Positions 9,207-21,194 are shown, counted from the stretch's first letter. The stretch: DNA of 64,000 bases from Burkholderia sp. Ax-1719 (GCF_011753055.1 NZ_VWWJ01000023.1:62001-126000), one strand, 5' to 3'. The notes: generated from the sequence alone by a model not told the origin. Numbers and translations: made by a program.

Positions 9207-9242
9207 GCCCCTTGCCGGCGGCGTGGCCCCTTGCCGGCGGCG
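9207..9242. repeat. 17-bp direct repeat in the kdsD/antiporter divergent promoter region
   Basis: GCCCCTTGCCGGCGGCG occurs at 9207-9223 and again at 9226-9242, so start-to-start spacing is 19 bp, close to two helical turns. It lies between the kdsD start (9158, minus) and the antiporter start (9408, plus). It could be a pair of regulator sites on one face of the helix or a small tandem duplication. Confidence 0.6.
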
Positions 9243-9407
9243 CTAGGCGCCACCGGCATTCCCCGGCTTGACCCTCGCAGCACTTCCCAATTCGCATCGT
9301 TTGCGCCGATCATGGACCCGACCGGCGCGGGCAGAGTTTTCACCGTCGGCTACGTGCTGGTTCAGGCGTACTTTCGGCAACCCATAAGAACGAGGACGCT
9401 TCGCACG

Positions 9408-11405
9408 ATGATTTCACCGCTGGAAATGACGTTGTTCCTGCTGCTCGCTTCGGTGGTGGGCGTCGTGCTGTTCCGTTACCTGAATCTGCCGCCGATGCTG
9501 GGCTATCTGACGGTCGGGATTCTGGTCGGGCCGCGCGCGCTCGGCATCGTCCCGGACACGCACGGCGCACAGAACCTGGCGGAATTCGGCGTGGTGTTCC
9601 TGATGTTCTCGATCGGGCTGGAGTTTTCGCTCTCCAAGCTGCGCGCGATGCGGCGCGCCGTGTTCGGGCTGGGGCTCTCGCAGGTCATGGGGTCGATCGC
9701 GGTGGCGCTGCTGGTGGGGCTGGCGCTCTCGCCGTGGGTGCATATCACCTGGCAGGCCTGCGTGGCGCTGGGCGGAGCGCTGGCGATGTCGTCCACCGCC
9801 ATCGTCAGCAAGATGCTGGCGGAGCGGCTGGAGATCGAATCGGAGCATGGCCGCAATATTCTCGGCGTGCTGCTGTTCCAGGATCTGGCCGTGGTGCCGC
9901 TCCTGATCGTGATTGCGGCGTTTGGCGGCTCGTCGGAGTCGCTGATCGAATCGCTTGGCATGGCGGCGATCAAGATCGTGCTGGCTTTGGGCATTCTGCT
10001 GTTCGTCGGCCAGAAGTTCATGACGCGCTGGTTCAACGTGGTCGCGCGCCGCCGCTCGCAGGAGCTGTTCGTGCTGAACGTGCTGCTGGTGACGCTGGGC
10101 GCGGCCTTTATCACCGATAAATTCGGCCTGTCGCTCGCGCTGGGCGCGTTTATCGCCGGCATGTTGATCGCCGAAACGCCTTACAAGCATCAGGTGGAAG
10201 AGGACATCAAGCCGTTTCGCGACGTGCTGCTGGGCCTGTTCTTTGTGACCACGGGCATGCTGCTGAATCCGCATGTGATCTGGCAGCATCCGCTGATGGT
10301 GGCCGCGTTCCTGATCGCGCCGATCGTGCTCAAGGCCGTGCTGATCACGGCGATCACGCGGCTCTTCGGCGCGTCGCCGGGCGTGTCGATGCGCACGGGC
10401 CTCGGTCTCGCGCAGGCGGGCGAATTCGGCTTCGTGCTGCTGAACCTCATTCTCGACAAACATCTGGTCGATCCCACGCTGCTGCAGGCGATTCTCGCGG
10501 CGATGCTGCTGTCGATGCTGGCCGCGCCGTTCCTGATCCAGAACGCCGATCGCATCGTGCTGCGCCTGTCCTCCACAGAATGGATGCAGCAGTCGCTGAT
10601 GATGACGCGCATCGCCACGCAAAGCCTCAAGCAGAGCGGCCACGTGATCGTCTGCGGCTATGGCCGCGCGGGGCAGAACCTGGCGCGCATGCTCGAATAC
10701 GAAGGGCTCTCGTATGTGGCGCTCGACCTGGACCCGGATCGTGTCGCGGCGGCGGCGGCGGCGGGCGAATCGGTGGTGTTCGGCGATGCGGCGCGGCGCG
10801 AGTCGCTGGTCGCGGCGGGCATTCACCGCGCGGCGGCGGTGGCTATTACTTATGCGAACACGCAGTCGGCGTTTCGCGTGCTGCATCACATCCACGAACT
10901 GGAGCCCACGCTGCCGGTAATCGTGCGCACCGTCGACGACGCCGATCTCGAACGTCTGCTCGCTGCGGGTGCAACCGAGGTGATTCCGGAAATCGTCGAA
11001 GGCAGCCTGATGCTGGCCTCGCACATGCTGGTGCTGATGGGCGTGCCGATGCGCCGCGTGGTGCGCCGCGTGGAAGAGCTGCGCGACGAGCGTTACAGCC
11101 TGCTGCGCGGCTACTTCCACGGCACCGACGATGCGGGCGAGGACGGTCACGAGCAGGTGCGGCTACAATCCGTACCGGTCGATCCGCGCGCCGACGCCGT
11201 GGGCCGCACGCTGGCCGATCTGGGCCTCGTGGACCTCGGCGTGGAAGTCACGGCGATCCGCCGCCACGGCATTCGCGGCGTGGAGCCGGACCCGTCGACG
11301 AAGCTGCGCGAAGCCGACATCGTCGTGCTGCGCGGCCTGCCCGAGCAGCTCGCGCTGGCCGAGGAACGTCTGTCCCGCCATCGCAAGGCGGGTGCTGCGG
11401 CCTGA
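9408..11405 (+). CDS. Kef-type monovalent cation:proton antiporter (CPA2) with TrkA-N/TrkA-C domains
   Basis: Inner-membrane cation/proton antiporter of the KefB/KefC/YbaL type. The start MISPLEMTLFLLL (665 residues) has GAGG 12 nt upstream; the frame is open further 5' but is not protein-like there. Residues 1 to about 390 form the Na+/H+ exchanger domain with some 12 hydrophobic segments. A RCK/TrkA-N Rossmann domain begins near 410 (HVIVCGYGRAGQNL) and a TrkA-C domain runs from about 583 to 655. The RCK domains imply gating by nucleotide or a small ligand. No KefF/KefG quinone-reductase partner is adjacent, so glutathione-gated KefB/KefC function is not shown. It is transcribed away from kdsD. 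Confidence 0.93.
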   Translation: MISPLEMTLFLLLASVVGVVLFRYLNLPPMLGYLTVGILVGPRALGIVPDTHGAQNLAEFGVVFLMFSIGLEFSLSKLRAMRRAVFGLGLSQVMGSIAVALLVGLALSPWVHITWQACVALGGALAMSSTAIVSKMLAERLEIESEHGRNILGVLLFQDLAVVPLLIVIAAFGGSSESLIESLGMAAIKIVLALGILLFVGQKFMTRWFNVVARRRSQELFVLNVLLVTLGAAFITDKFGLSLALGAFIAGMLIAETPYKHQVEEDIKPFRDVLLGLFFVTTGMLLNPHVIWQHPLMVAAFLIAPIVLKAVLITAITRLFGASPGVSMRTGLGLAQAGEFGFVLLNLILDKHLVDPTLLQAILAAMLLSMLAAPFLIQNADRIVLRLSSTEWMQQSLMMTRIATQSLKQSGHVIVCGYGRAGQNLARMLEYEGLSYVALDLDPDRVAAAAAAGESVVFGDAARRESLVAAGIHRAAAVAITYANTQSAFRVLHHIHELEPTLPVIVRTVDDADLERLLAAGATEVIPEIVEGSLMLASHMLVLMGVPMRRVVRRVEELRDERYSLLRGYFHGTDDAGEDGHEQVRLQSVPVDPRADAVGRTLADLGLVDLGVEVTAIRRHGIRGVEPDPSTKLREADIVVLRGLPEQLALAEERLSRHRKAGAAA

Positions 11406-11486
11406 GCGCCGCTGGCGATACAGGGTCCCGCCCCGTTAATCGACCCGCTTCTTTCTATCTGTTACTGGTTACTACCCGGAGAAATC

Positions 11487-12053
11487 ATGTCCAACGCACC
11501 TGCGAACGCGAGCGTCGATCCTGCGCAGTTCGTAAACAGCCTGATCCGCACGGTGCCCGACTGGCCTCAGCCGGGAGTGCAGTTCCGCGACATCACGCCG
11601 CTCATCGGCGACCCCAAGGGCCTGCGCGTGCTGATCGACCTGCTCGTCGAGCGTTACGTGGGCATGAAGCTCGACCGCATCGCAGGTCTGGACGCGCGCG
11701 GCTTCATCATCGGGCCGATCGTCGCCTATGAGCTGAACGTGGGCTTCGTGCCGATCCGCAAGATCGGCAAGCTGCCGTACAAGACGGTCTCGGAGACCTA
11801 CAAGCTCGAATACGGCGAATCGACCGTCGAGATTCACGAGGACGCCGTCAGCCAGGGCGAGCGCGTCGTGATCGTCGACGATCTGATCGCCACGGGCGGC
11901 ACCATGCTCGCGGGCAAGCGCCTGCTCGAACGCCTGGGCGCGACGGTGGTGGAAGGCGCGGCGATCATCGACCTGCCGGAACTGGGCGGCTCGAAGCTGC
12001 TCACCGAATCGGGCCTGCCGCTCTACACCATCACCTCGTTCGGCGGACATTGA
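11487..12053 (+). CDS. apt: Adenine phosphoribosyltransferase
   Basis: Purine salvage enzyme: adenine plus PRPP gives AMP plus pyrophosphate. The 188-residue protein shows the typical start (FVNSLIRTVPDWPQPGVQFR), the DARGFIIG segment and the PRPP-binding motif VVIVDDLIATGGT (127-139). The ATG is preceded by ACCCGGAGAAATC, a good ribosome binding site. It is the first gene of a likely operon apt-lysE-nudix-purU, with gaps of 21, 28 and 70 bp. Pairing with purU groups two genes of purine and one-carbon metabolism. Confidence 0.97.
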   Translation: MSNAPANASVDPAQFVNSLIRTVPDWPQPGVQFRDITPLIGDPKGLRVLIDLLVERYVGMKLDRIAGLDARGFIIGPIVAYELNVGFVPIRKIGKLPYKTVSETYKLEYGESTVEIHEDAVSQGERVVIVDDLIATGGTMLAGKRLLERLGATVVEGAAIIDLPELGGSKLLTESGLPLYTITSFGGH

Positions 12054-12074
12054 TCCCACGGAGACCCTGAGGCC

Positions 12075-12701
12075 ATGCCCAATTTCGCGCTTTTTCTCGC
12101 GACTTCGCTCGCCATTACCTTTGCGCCCGGTCCGGATAACCTCCAGGTGCTCGCGCGCGGCATCTCGCAGGGGCGCGCGGCCGGGCTGGTCTCCGCGCTT
12201 GGCTTTGCCGCGGGGGTGACCTTCCACACCACGCTGGCCGCGTTGGGTATCGCCGCACTGCTGCGTTCGTCGCCGCTGGCGTTCCAGATTCTCAAGCTCG
12301 CGGGCGCGGCGTACCTGATCTGGATTGGCGTGAAGGCGTTGCGCAGCCAGGGGCTGGCTTCCGCGGGCGACCGTCCGCGTCAGCCGCTTTCGACGATTTT
12401 TCGCCAGAGCGTGCTCGGCAACGTGATGAACCCGAAGGTGACGCTGTTCTTCGTGGTGTTCCTGCCGCAGTTTGTCGATACGCATGGTGCACAAAGCGGC
12501 GCTCAAAGCGTCACGCTGCAGATGCTCGAACTGGGTGTGGTCTTCATGCTGCAAACGGTGGTGGTGTTTTCGATTTTCGGTCTATGCGCGGGCACCATCG
12601 GCGGCTGGCTCAAGCGCCGTCCGCGCGCGGGCGTGTGGCTCGACCGCCTCGCGGGCCTGACCTTCATCGCCATCGGCATGCGCATTGCACTGCGCGACTG
12701 A
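12075..12701 (+). CDS. LysE/RhtB-family amino-acid exporter
   Basis: A 208-residue inner-membrane protein of the LysE/RhtB/YeaS superfamily, which exports amino acids. It has about six hydrophobic segments and the family motifs FAPGPDNLQVLARGISQGR near residue 15-35 and a central GNVMNPKVTLFFVVFLPQF. The substrate cannot be read from sequence. It begins 21 bp after apt with ATG preceded by CACGGAGACC, so it is probably co-transcribed. Confidence 0.92.
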   Translation: MPNFALFLATSLAITFAPGPDNLQVLARGISQGRAAGLVSALGFAAGVTFHTTLAALGIAALLRSSPLAFQILKLAGAAYLIWIGVKALRSQGLASAGDRPRQPLSTIFRQSVLGNVMNPKVTLFFVVFLPQFVDTHGAQSGAQSVTLQMLELGVVFMLQTVVVFSIFGLCAGTIGGWLKRRPRAGVWLDRLAGLTFIAIGMRIALRD

Positions 12702-12729
12702 TCCTGCCGAACGACTACCGGATGACCCG

Positions 12730-13608
12730 ATGAGCCTGCCTTGCATCATTGACGCGCGCCGCTTCGACGCCGCCGCGCATTTGCCCTTTTACTTCGGCGA
12801 CCAGCGCGTGGGCTGGATTCGCCGCGCCGATGCGCCGCTGCTGGCGCGCTGGCCTGATGTCTTCACCATCGTCGATGCCGGGCCGGATGCGCGTGTCGCA
12901 CTTGGCGCTGAGTTCGACAACGTTACGGCGCGCAGCGCGGCGCTGGGATCGGTGATCGGCGCGCTGGCCGCCGAGGGCCGCATTCCGGGCTGGCGCAACG
13001 AGACCTACGCGATCCGCAACAGCTTCGATGCGCCGCCGCTCGCCTATATCGAACGCGCCGCCTCGCGCTTCTTCGGCACCATGACCTACGCGGTGCATCT
13101 GAACGGCGTCGTAGAATATGCGGCCACGGCTGCGCCGACGGTGCCGACAGCGCCGCAATTGTGGATCGCGCGCCGCAGCGACACCAAGGCCACCGATCCC
13201 GGCATGCTCGACAACGTCGTGGCGGGCGGCATCGGCTGGGGCCTGGGCGTTGAAGCGACGCTTGCGAAGGAATGCTGGGAAGAGGCGGGCATTGCCGCCG
13301 AACTGGCCGCGCGCGCCACGCCGGGTCGCACCGTGCATGTGCTGCAGTCGCTGCCCGAAGGCACCCAGGCCGAGCAGATCTTCGTCTACGACCTCGTGTT
13401 GCCCGAAGATTTCGTGCCGCACAATCAGGACGGCGAAGTGGGCGAGCACCGCCTCGCGCGCATCGAAGAAACCGCGCGCTGGATCGAGGAAGGCCGCATG
13501 ACGGTCGACGCGAGTCTCGCGACGCTCGATCTGATGCTGCGCCGCCAATGGATCGACGAAGACGCGTGCGAGGGTATCGCCGCGATCTTCGAACCACCGA
13601 CGCTGTGA
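12730..13608 (+). CDS. Nudix hydrolase with N-terminal DUF4743 (Tnr3-like)
   Basis: 292-residue protein with an N-terminal DUF4743 domain (about 1-120) and a C-terminal Nudix domain. The Nudix box lies at about 166-188 and ends in AKECWEEAGI, with Lys in place of the usual Arg of REUxEE. The architecture resembles the Nudix part of yeast Tnr3/YJR142W, reported to act on damaged thiamine diphosphate. That substrate is an inference here. The start MSLPCIIDARR is chosen over an in-frame ATG 45 bp upstream that overlaps the exporter gene. purU follows. Confidence 0.88.
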   Translation: MSLPCIIDARRFDAAAHLPFYFGDQRVGWIRRADAPLLARWPDVFTIVDAGPDARVALGAEFDNVTARSAALGSVIGALAAEGRIPGWRNETYAIRNSFDAPPLAYIERAASRFFGTMTYAVHLNGVVEYAATAAPTVPTAPQLWIARRSDTKATDPGMLDNVVAGGIGWGLGVEATLAKECWEEAGIAAELAARATPGRTVHVLQSLPEGTQAEQIFVYDLVLPEDFVPHNQDGEVGEHRLARIEETARWIEEGRMTVDASLATLDLMLRRQWIDEDACEGIAAIFEPPTL

Positions 13609-13678
13609 AAGGGCGTTGGATTTTTTACTCGCTAAAGCCCTTTTGAATCACAAAGAAATGACGGGAGTTACCAAGGTC

Positions 13679-14548
13679 ATGTCGACCGATCACAGCTTCA
13701 TTCTCAACCTGTCGTGCGCCGACCGGCCGGGCATCGTGCATGCCGTGTCGGGTTTTCTGTTCGAGCGCGGCAGCAACATTCTCGATTCGGCCCAGTTCGG
13801 CGACAGCCACACGAGCGAATTCTTCATGCGCGTGCATTTCCAGCAAGTGGGCGGCGACCCGGGCCTCGACGGCCTGCGCGCGGCGTTTGCACCGCTCGCC
13901 GACGAGTTCGGCATGCGCTGGGAACTGCAGGACGCGAACGTGAAGCCGCGCGTGGTCATCATGGTTTCCAAGATCGGCCACTGCCTGAACGACCTGCTGT
14001 TCCGCTACCGCACCGGCCAGTTGCCGATTGAAATCCCGGCGATCATCTCGAATCACAAGGACTTCTATCAGCTGGCGGCGAGCTACAACATTCCGTTCCA
14101 TCACTTCCCGCTGCTCGGCGGCACGGCGGCCGACAAGGCCGCGCAGGAAGCGCGCGTGCTCGAAGTGATCAACAACGAACGTGCCGATCTGGTGGTGCTC
14201 GCGCGCTACATGCAGATTCTGTCGCCGCAACTGTGCAATGCGCTGGAAGGCCGCGCGATCAACATTCACCACTCGTTCCTGCCGAGCTTCAAGGGCGCGA
14301 AGCCGTATTACCAGGCGTTCGACCGCGGCGTGAAGCTGATTGGCGCGACGGCGCACTATGTGACGTCGGATCTGGACGAAGGCCCGATCATCGAGCAGGA
14401 AGTCGAGCGCGTGGACCACAATATGACGCCGGAGCAACTCACGGCGATCGGCCGCGACGTGGAGTGCGTGACGCTCGCGCGTGCGGTGAAGTGGCATGTG
14501 GAGCACCGCATTCTGCTCAACGGCCATAAGACGGTGGTTTTCCGTTGA
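13679..14548 (+). CDS. purU: Formyltetrahydrofolate deformylase
   Basis: Hydrolyses 10-formyl-THF to THF and formate, supplying formate for PurT-type purine synthesis and balancing one-carbon pools. The start MSTDHSFILNLSC gives 289 residues with GGGAG 11 nt upstream; two upstream in-frame ATGs would add 7 or 21 residues. An ACT domain (about 8-85, CADRPGIVHAVSGFL) precedes a formyl-transferase domain (about 92-285) with NIHHSFLPSFKGAKPYYQA and the catalytic Asp region LDEGPIIEQE. It is the last gene of the apt operon, closed by a strong terminator. Confidence 0.95.
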   Translation: MSTDHSFILNLSCADRPGIVHAVSGFLFERGSNILDSAQFGDSHTSEFFMRVHFQQVGGDPGLDGLRAAFAPLADEFGMRWELQDANVKPRVVIMVSKIGHCLNDLLFRYRTGQLPIEIPAIISNHKDFYQLAASYNIPFHHFPLLGGTAADKAAQEARVLEVINNERADLVVLARYMQILSPQLCNALEGRAINIHHSFLPSFKGAKPYYQAFDRGVKLIGATAHYVTSDLDEGPIIEQEVERVDHNMTPEQLTAIGRDVECVTLARAVKWHVEHRILLNGHKTVVFR

Positions 14549-14573
14549 GCTGCGATTTCCCTGCGGAGTAACG

Positions 14574-14600
14574 AAAATGGCCCCCAAAGGGGCCATTTTT
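14574..14600. terminator. Bidirectional terminator between purU and the AI-2E permease
   Basis: An 11-bp stem (AAAATGGCCCC / GGGGCCATTTT) with loop CAAA is flanked by an A-run on the left and a T-run on the right. It lies between two convergent genes and can serve both strands. Confidence 0.85.
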
Positions 14601-14630
14601 CATGGTGCGCGTTGCTGCGAAGTGCCGCCT

Positions 14631-15728
14631 TCAAACCAGCCGCAAATAAATCAGCTCGCGCTTGATATACGCATAGAAAATCGGCGCGGCGATCACGCCC
14701 TGGATGCCGAATGCGGCTTCCATCACCAGCATCGCCATCAGCAATTCCCACGTGCGCGCCTCGATCTGGCCGCCCACGATGCGTGCGTTCAGGAAGTATT
14801 CGAGCTTGTGGATCACGATCAGAAACGCCAGCGCCGTCACCGCCGCCGGCAGGCTGACCGTCAGCGCGATCGCCACGATCAGCGTGTTCGAGATCAGATT
14901 GCCGATTACCGGCAGCAGGCCCACCACGAAGGTCACCACCACCAGCATCTTCGCGAGCGGCAGCGGTGCGTGCACCACCGGCAGCACCAGCAGCAGGAAC
15001 AGCCCCGTGAACACCGTGTTGATCGCCGAAATCTTCACCTGCGCGAACACGATGCGGCGGAACGCGTCCGCGAATCGGGAAACCCGCGCGACAAACGCCG
15101 TCGACAACGGCAGCCGCGTGGCGTTCTTCTGCGCGCCAATCGCGATGATCGCGCCGATGATCATGCCGATCACGATATGCCCCAGGATGCGCGCCGCGTT
15201 CTTGCCGCCCTGGCCCAGCTGGGTGGCGTGCTCGTGCATCAGCGCGAGCGCCTTGAGCTTCATCTGCGCGACGTCCACCGGCAGATAGGAGGCGATGGCG
15301 TCGGGAATGCGACCGCGCGCCTGATCGACGAAGTTCATCATCTGCGACATGACTTTCTGCACGCTCGGCACGTCGTTCTCGAACTGTTCGATCACGCCTA
15401 CCGTGAGGCCCGTGAGCACGCCGACTATCACGATCGATACCAGCACCACCGAAAGCCAGCGCGCCCGGCTGCTCGACATGCGCCGTTCGATCAGCGGAGA
15501 AATAGTGTGCACGAGCTGATAGACGAGCATGCCCGCGAGCAGGGCGCCGAGCAGGTTCAGATGCAGCACCGCCCACATCCCGCCAATCGCGGCCAGGTAG
15601 CTGCCGATCTCCACCGCCGACAGCTTCGGCAGGCTCATATCGCTCGTGAGCCGGACGGGCCGGGGCCGCAGGTCGCGCACCTGCTGCTTGTCGTCCGCCG
15701 TGTCGGTCGCTTCGTTGCGCTTGGCCAT
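14631..15728 (-). CDS. AI-2E family transporter (PerM/YdiK/TqsA type)
   Basis: 365-residue polytopic inner-membrane protein of the AI-2E transporter superfamily. The start MAKRNEATD is chosen because the 54 residues upstream in frame are Arg-rich and unlike a protein start. A hydrophilic N-terminus (about 1-35) is followed by hydrophobic hairpins, a central soluble region (about 110-190) and a C-terminal membrane cluster with the family-typical GLLPVIGNLISNTLIV and HKLEYFLNARIVGGQI segments. Members include AI-2 exporters, Na+/H+ antiporters and proteins of unknown function, so the substrate is open. It is convergent with purU and lies downstream of uvrA on the same strand. Confidence 0.9.
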   Translation of the reverse strand: MAKRNEATDTADDKQQVRDLRPRPVRLTSDMSLPKLSAVEIGSYLAAIGGMWAVLHLNLLGALLAGMLVYQLVHTISPLIERRMSSSRARWLSVVLVSIVIVGVLTGLTVGVIEQFENDVPSVQKVMSQMMNFVDQARGRIPDAIASYLPVDVAQMKLKALALMHEHATQLGQGGKNAARILGHIVIGMIIGAIIAIGAQKNATRLPLSTAFVARVSRFADAFRRIVFAQVKISAINTVFTGLFLLLVLPVVHAPLPLAKMLVVVTFVVGLLPVIGNLISNTLIVAIALTVSLPAAVTALAFLIVIHKLEYFLNARIVGGQIEARTWELLMAMLVMEAAFGIQGVIAAPIFYAYIKRELIYLRLV

Positions 15729-15825
15729 GTTGCGTGTATTCCGTCCCCAGACCCTTGGGGGCGCGCGGCCCCCGTTCCGTTGTGTGCGCAGCTTTATCGC
15801 AAATCTGCGCTGCTTGTTTGCCTGA

Positions 15826-18726
<2,901 letters not shown>

Positions 18727-18970
18727 GAACCTGCGGGAGAAAGGGAGGCTAAACCTGCTACTATAACGACTTTTCCAGACCGCCGTTACGGCTTCCTGAC
18801 GGTCTTTGAAAGGGTCCTGACGTGCGCCTGACGCATCGTACGCGGGCCCTGCAAGCGAATCGACAGATCTTGCATGCGACCCAGGCCTGCGCGCCGGGCC
18901 ACGGTCGGCGTCCACGGCGCGCATGACCGCATGACCGGTGGGCACGGCGGCCTAATCACAAAACGCTCCG

Positions 18971-20176
18971 ATGTCCTCCAACTCACCCGCTACCTCTTCA
19001 CGCATGAGCGCGCCCGAAGTGCGCGCGACCGTGTCGCTTGCCGCGATCTTCGCGCTGCGCATGCTGGGCCTGTTCATGATCATGCCGGTGTTTTCGGTTT
19101 ACGCGAAAACCATTCCCGGCGGCGACAACGTGCTGCTAGTCGGCATCGCGCTAGGCGCGTACGGCGTCACACAGTCCCTTCTGTACATCTTCTACGGCTG
19201 GATCTCCGACAAGATCGGGCGCAAACCCGTGATCGCCGCCGGTCTCGTGATCTTCGCGATCGGCAGCTTCGTCGCGGCGGGCGCGCACGATATGACGTGG
19301 ATTATCGTCGGGCGGGTGATCCAGGGCATGGGCGCGGTGTCGTCCGCCGTGCTGGCCTTCATCGCCGATCTGACCTCGGAGCAGAACCGCACCAAGGCCA
19401 TGGCGATGGTGGGCGGCTCGATCGGCCTGTCCTTCGCGGTGGCGATCGTGGGCGCACCGGTGGTGTTCCACTGGGTCGGCATGAGCGGCCTGTTCACGCT
19501 GGTGGGCGTGTTCTCGATCGTCGCGGTGGGCGTGGTGCTGTGGGTGGTGCCCGATGCGCCCCGCCCCGTGCATGTGCGCGCGCCGTTCTCCGAAGTCCTC
19601 CACAACGTGGAGCTGCTGCGCCTGAACTTCGGCGTGCTGGTGCTGCATGCCACACAGACCGCGCTGTTCCTGGTCGTGCCGCGCCTGCTGGTGGATGCGG
19701 GCTTGCCAGTCGCCGCGCACTGGAAGATTTATCTGCCGGTGATGGGCCTGTCTTTTGTGCTGATGGTGCCGGCCATCATCGCGGCAGAGAAGAAGGGCAA
19801 GATGAAGGCAGTCGTGGTATCGGCCATTGGGCTTATCCTGATCGGCCAGCTTCTGCTCGGCTCGCTTGCGCATACCATTGCAATCGTGGCGGGCGTGCTG
19901 TTCGTGTACTTCCTCGGCTTCAATATTCTGGAAGCGTCGCAGCCTTCGCTGGTGTCGAAGCTCGCGCCCGGCACGCGCAAGGGCGCGGCCACCGGCGTGT
20001 ACAACACGACGCAGTCGATCGGCCTTGCGCTGGGCGGCGTGGTGGGCGGCTGGATGCTCAAGCACGACGGCGCGAGCGCGGTGTTTTACACCTGCTCGGG
20101 GCTGGTGGCGTGCTGGCTTATAATCGCGGCCAACATGAAGGCCCCGCCCAAGCGGGCTGAGGCTAAACAGGCATAA
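18971..20176 (+). CDS. YajR-like MFS transporter
   Basis: 401-residue, 12-TM major facilitator protein. The N-terminal half closely follows E. coli YajR as I recall it: RMLGLFMIMPVFSVYAKTI, then the loop 2-3 motif GWISDKIGRKPVI and SEQNRTKAMAMVG. YajR carries a C-terminal cytoplasmic YAM domain, and this protein stops before it. The substrate is unknown. An internal ATG at residue 12 (MSAPEV) is an alternative start. The gene lies between uvrA (divergent) and ssb (same strand, 176 bp). Its stop codon is inside a 10-bp tandem duplication, CAGGCATAAG twice, at 20168-20187. Confidence 0.9.
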   Translation: MSSNSPATSSRMSAPEVRATVSLAAIFALRMLGLFMIMPVFSVYAKTIPGGDNVLLVGIALGAYGVTQSLLYIFYGWISDKIGRKPVIAAGLVIFAIGSFVAAGAHDMTWIIVGRVIQGMGAVSSAVLAFIADLTSEQNRTKAMAMVGGSIGLSFAVAIVGAPVVFHWVGMSGLFTLVGVFSIVAVGVVLWVVPDAPRPVHVRAPFSEVLHNVELLRLNFGVLVLHATQTALFLVVPRLLVDAGLPVAAHWKIYLPVMGLSFVLMVPAIIAAEKKGKMKAVVVSAIGLILIGQLLLGSLAHTIAIVAGVLFVYFLGFNILEASQPSLVSKLAPGTRKGAATGVYNTTQSIGLALGGVVGGWMLKHDGASAVFYTCSGLVACWLIIAANMKAPPKRAEAKQA

Positions 20177-20352
20177 GCAGGCATAAGCCTCGCTGGCTCG
20201 AATGTATCGAAGCAACGGTGCGCCAGGCGGTGCGCCGTGCAACAACACTCTCAGCAACCTATTTCGCGAAAAGCGATTCGCGCCCGGCAGTCGCACAATG
20301 ACGGCCATGAGCGCGCGGCCGCTTTTCGATACTGAATCAACAGGAGAATTTC

Positions 20353-20898
20353 ATGGCATCCGTGAACAAGGTGATCCTCGTCGGCAACCTCGGCGCCGAG
20401 CCGGAAGTGCGCTATCTGCCGAGCGGCGACGCCGTGGCGAACATCCGCCTCGCGACGACCGACCGCTATAAGGACAAGGCGTCCGGCGAGTTCAAGGAAA
20501 TGACCGAATGGCACCGCGTGGCGTTCTTCGGCCGTCTGGCCGAGATCGTCTCGCAATACCTGAAGAAAGGTTCGTCGGTGTATATCGAAGGCCGCATCCG
20601 CACGCGCAAGTGGCAGGCGCAGGACGGCACGGACCGTTACTCGACGGAAATCGTCGCGGATCAGATGCAGATGCTGGGCGGCCGCAGCGGCGGCGGTGCA
20701 TCGGCAGACGCGGATATGGGCGATGACGGCGGCTACAGCCAGCAGTCGTCGGCGCCGCGCGGCGGTGGCCGTGCTTCGGGCGGCAACATGGGCGGCGGCG
20801 CGCCGCGTTCGAGCGGCGGCGGCGCAAGCGGCGGTGGCCGTCCGAGCGCGCCGGCTGGCGGCGGCTTCGACGAAATGGACGACGATATTCCGTTCTAA
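20353..20898 (+). CDS. ssb: Single-stranded DNA-binding protein
   Basis: Binds ssDNA in replication, recombination and repair as a tetramer. The 181-residue protein has an N-terminal OB fold (about 1-110, MASVNKVILVGNLGAEPEVR), a Gly/Ser/Arg-rich linker (about 115-170) and the acidic C-terminal tip ending DDDIPF that recruits partner proteins. A ribosome binding site CAGGAG lies 7 nt before the ATG. A long perfect terminator follows. The 176-bp upstream gap probably carries its promoter. Confidence 0.97.
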   Translation: MASVNKVILVGNLGAEPEVRYLPSGDAVANIRLATTDRYKDKASGEFKEMTEWHRVAFFGRLAEIVSQYLKKGSSVYIEGRIRTRKWQAQDGTDRYSTEIVADQMQMLGGRSGGGASADADMGDDGGYSQQSSAPRGGGRASGGNMGGGAPRSSGGGASGGGRPSAPAGGGFDEMDDDIPF

Positions 20899-20926
20899 AC
20901 GTCGCGCTGAGCAGTACCGTACTCAG

Positions 20927-20962
20927 AACGCCCTTGCAGCATGCCGCTGCAAGGGCGTTTTT
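20927..20962 (+). terminator. Rho-independent terminator after ssb
   Basis: A perfect 14-bp stem (AACGCCCTTGCAGC / GCTGCAAGGGCGTT) with a 5-nt loop is followed by a run of five T residues, the first two of which are the last bases of the stem. Confidence 0.9.
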
Positions 20963-21071
20963 CGTTGCTCGCCCGCTTTTCGTATTCCTCCGATTCAGCC
21001 GCGCGAGCGCGATCTCTAAGCTGACTCTCCTTGATGCGCGGCACATCGCTGCGCCGTTCCGGAGTCCAGCC

Positions 21072-21194
21072 ATGAGTCCCAGCCCGCTTATCGATCTCAC
21101 CCGCTTGCAGCAGATTCCCGCTTCGGCATCTTCTTCGCGCGTTAGCGCGTTCGCGCTCGCCATCGCTTTCTTCCGGCGCTGGCTCGGCAAATAA
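21072..21194 (+). CDS. Possible small protein, 40 residues, unknown function
   Basis: Unrecognised short reading frame between the ssb terminator and the DauR-like regulator. The ATG has GGAG with a 7-nt spacer, which is good for a ribosome binding site. The product starts MSPSPLIDLTRLQQIPAS and ends in a hydrophobic then basic stretch (VSAFALAIAFFRRWLGK), so it could be a short membrane or membrane-surface peptide. It ends 44 bp before the regulator gene, just ahead of an inverted repeat. Coding status is uncertain; a database search for a conserved homologue would decide. Confidence 0.3.
   Translation: MSPSPLIDLTRLQQIPASASSSRVSAFALAIAFFRRWLGK

Noticed and set aside
9414..11150. Long open frame antisense to the Kef-type antiporter, rich in His, Gln and Arg
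   Set aside because: It is a GC-rich antisense shadow of a well-supported gene; composition is not protein-like and no family is visible.
15757..15773. GGGGGC/GCCCCC hairpin between uvrA and the AI-2E permease gene
   Set aside because: Short and without a T-run on either strand, so not called as a terminator.
18727..18970. Search for a LexA (SOS) box upstream of uvrA
   Set aside because: No CTGT-N8-ACAG or close variant found in the interval, so SOS control is not claimed.
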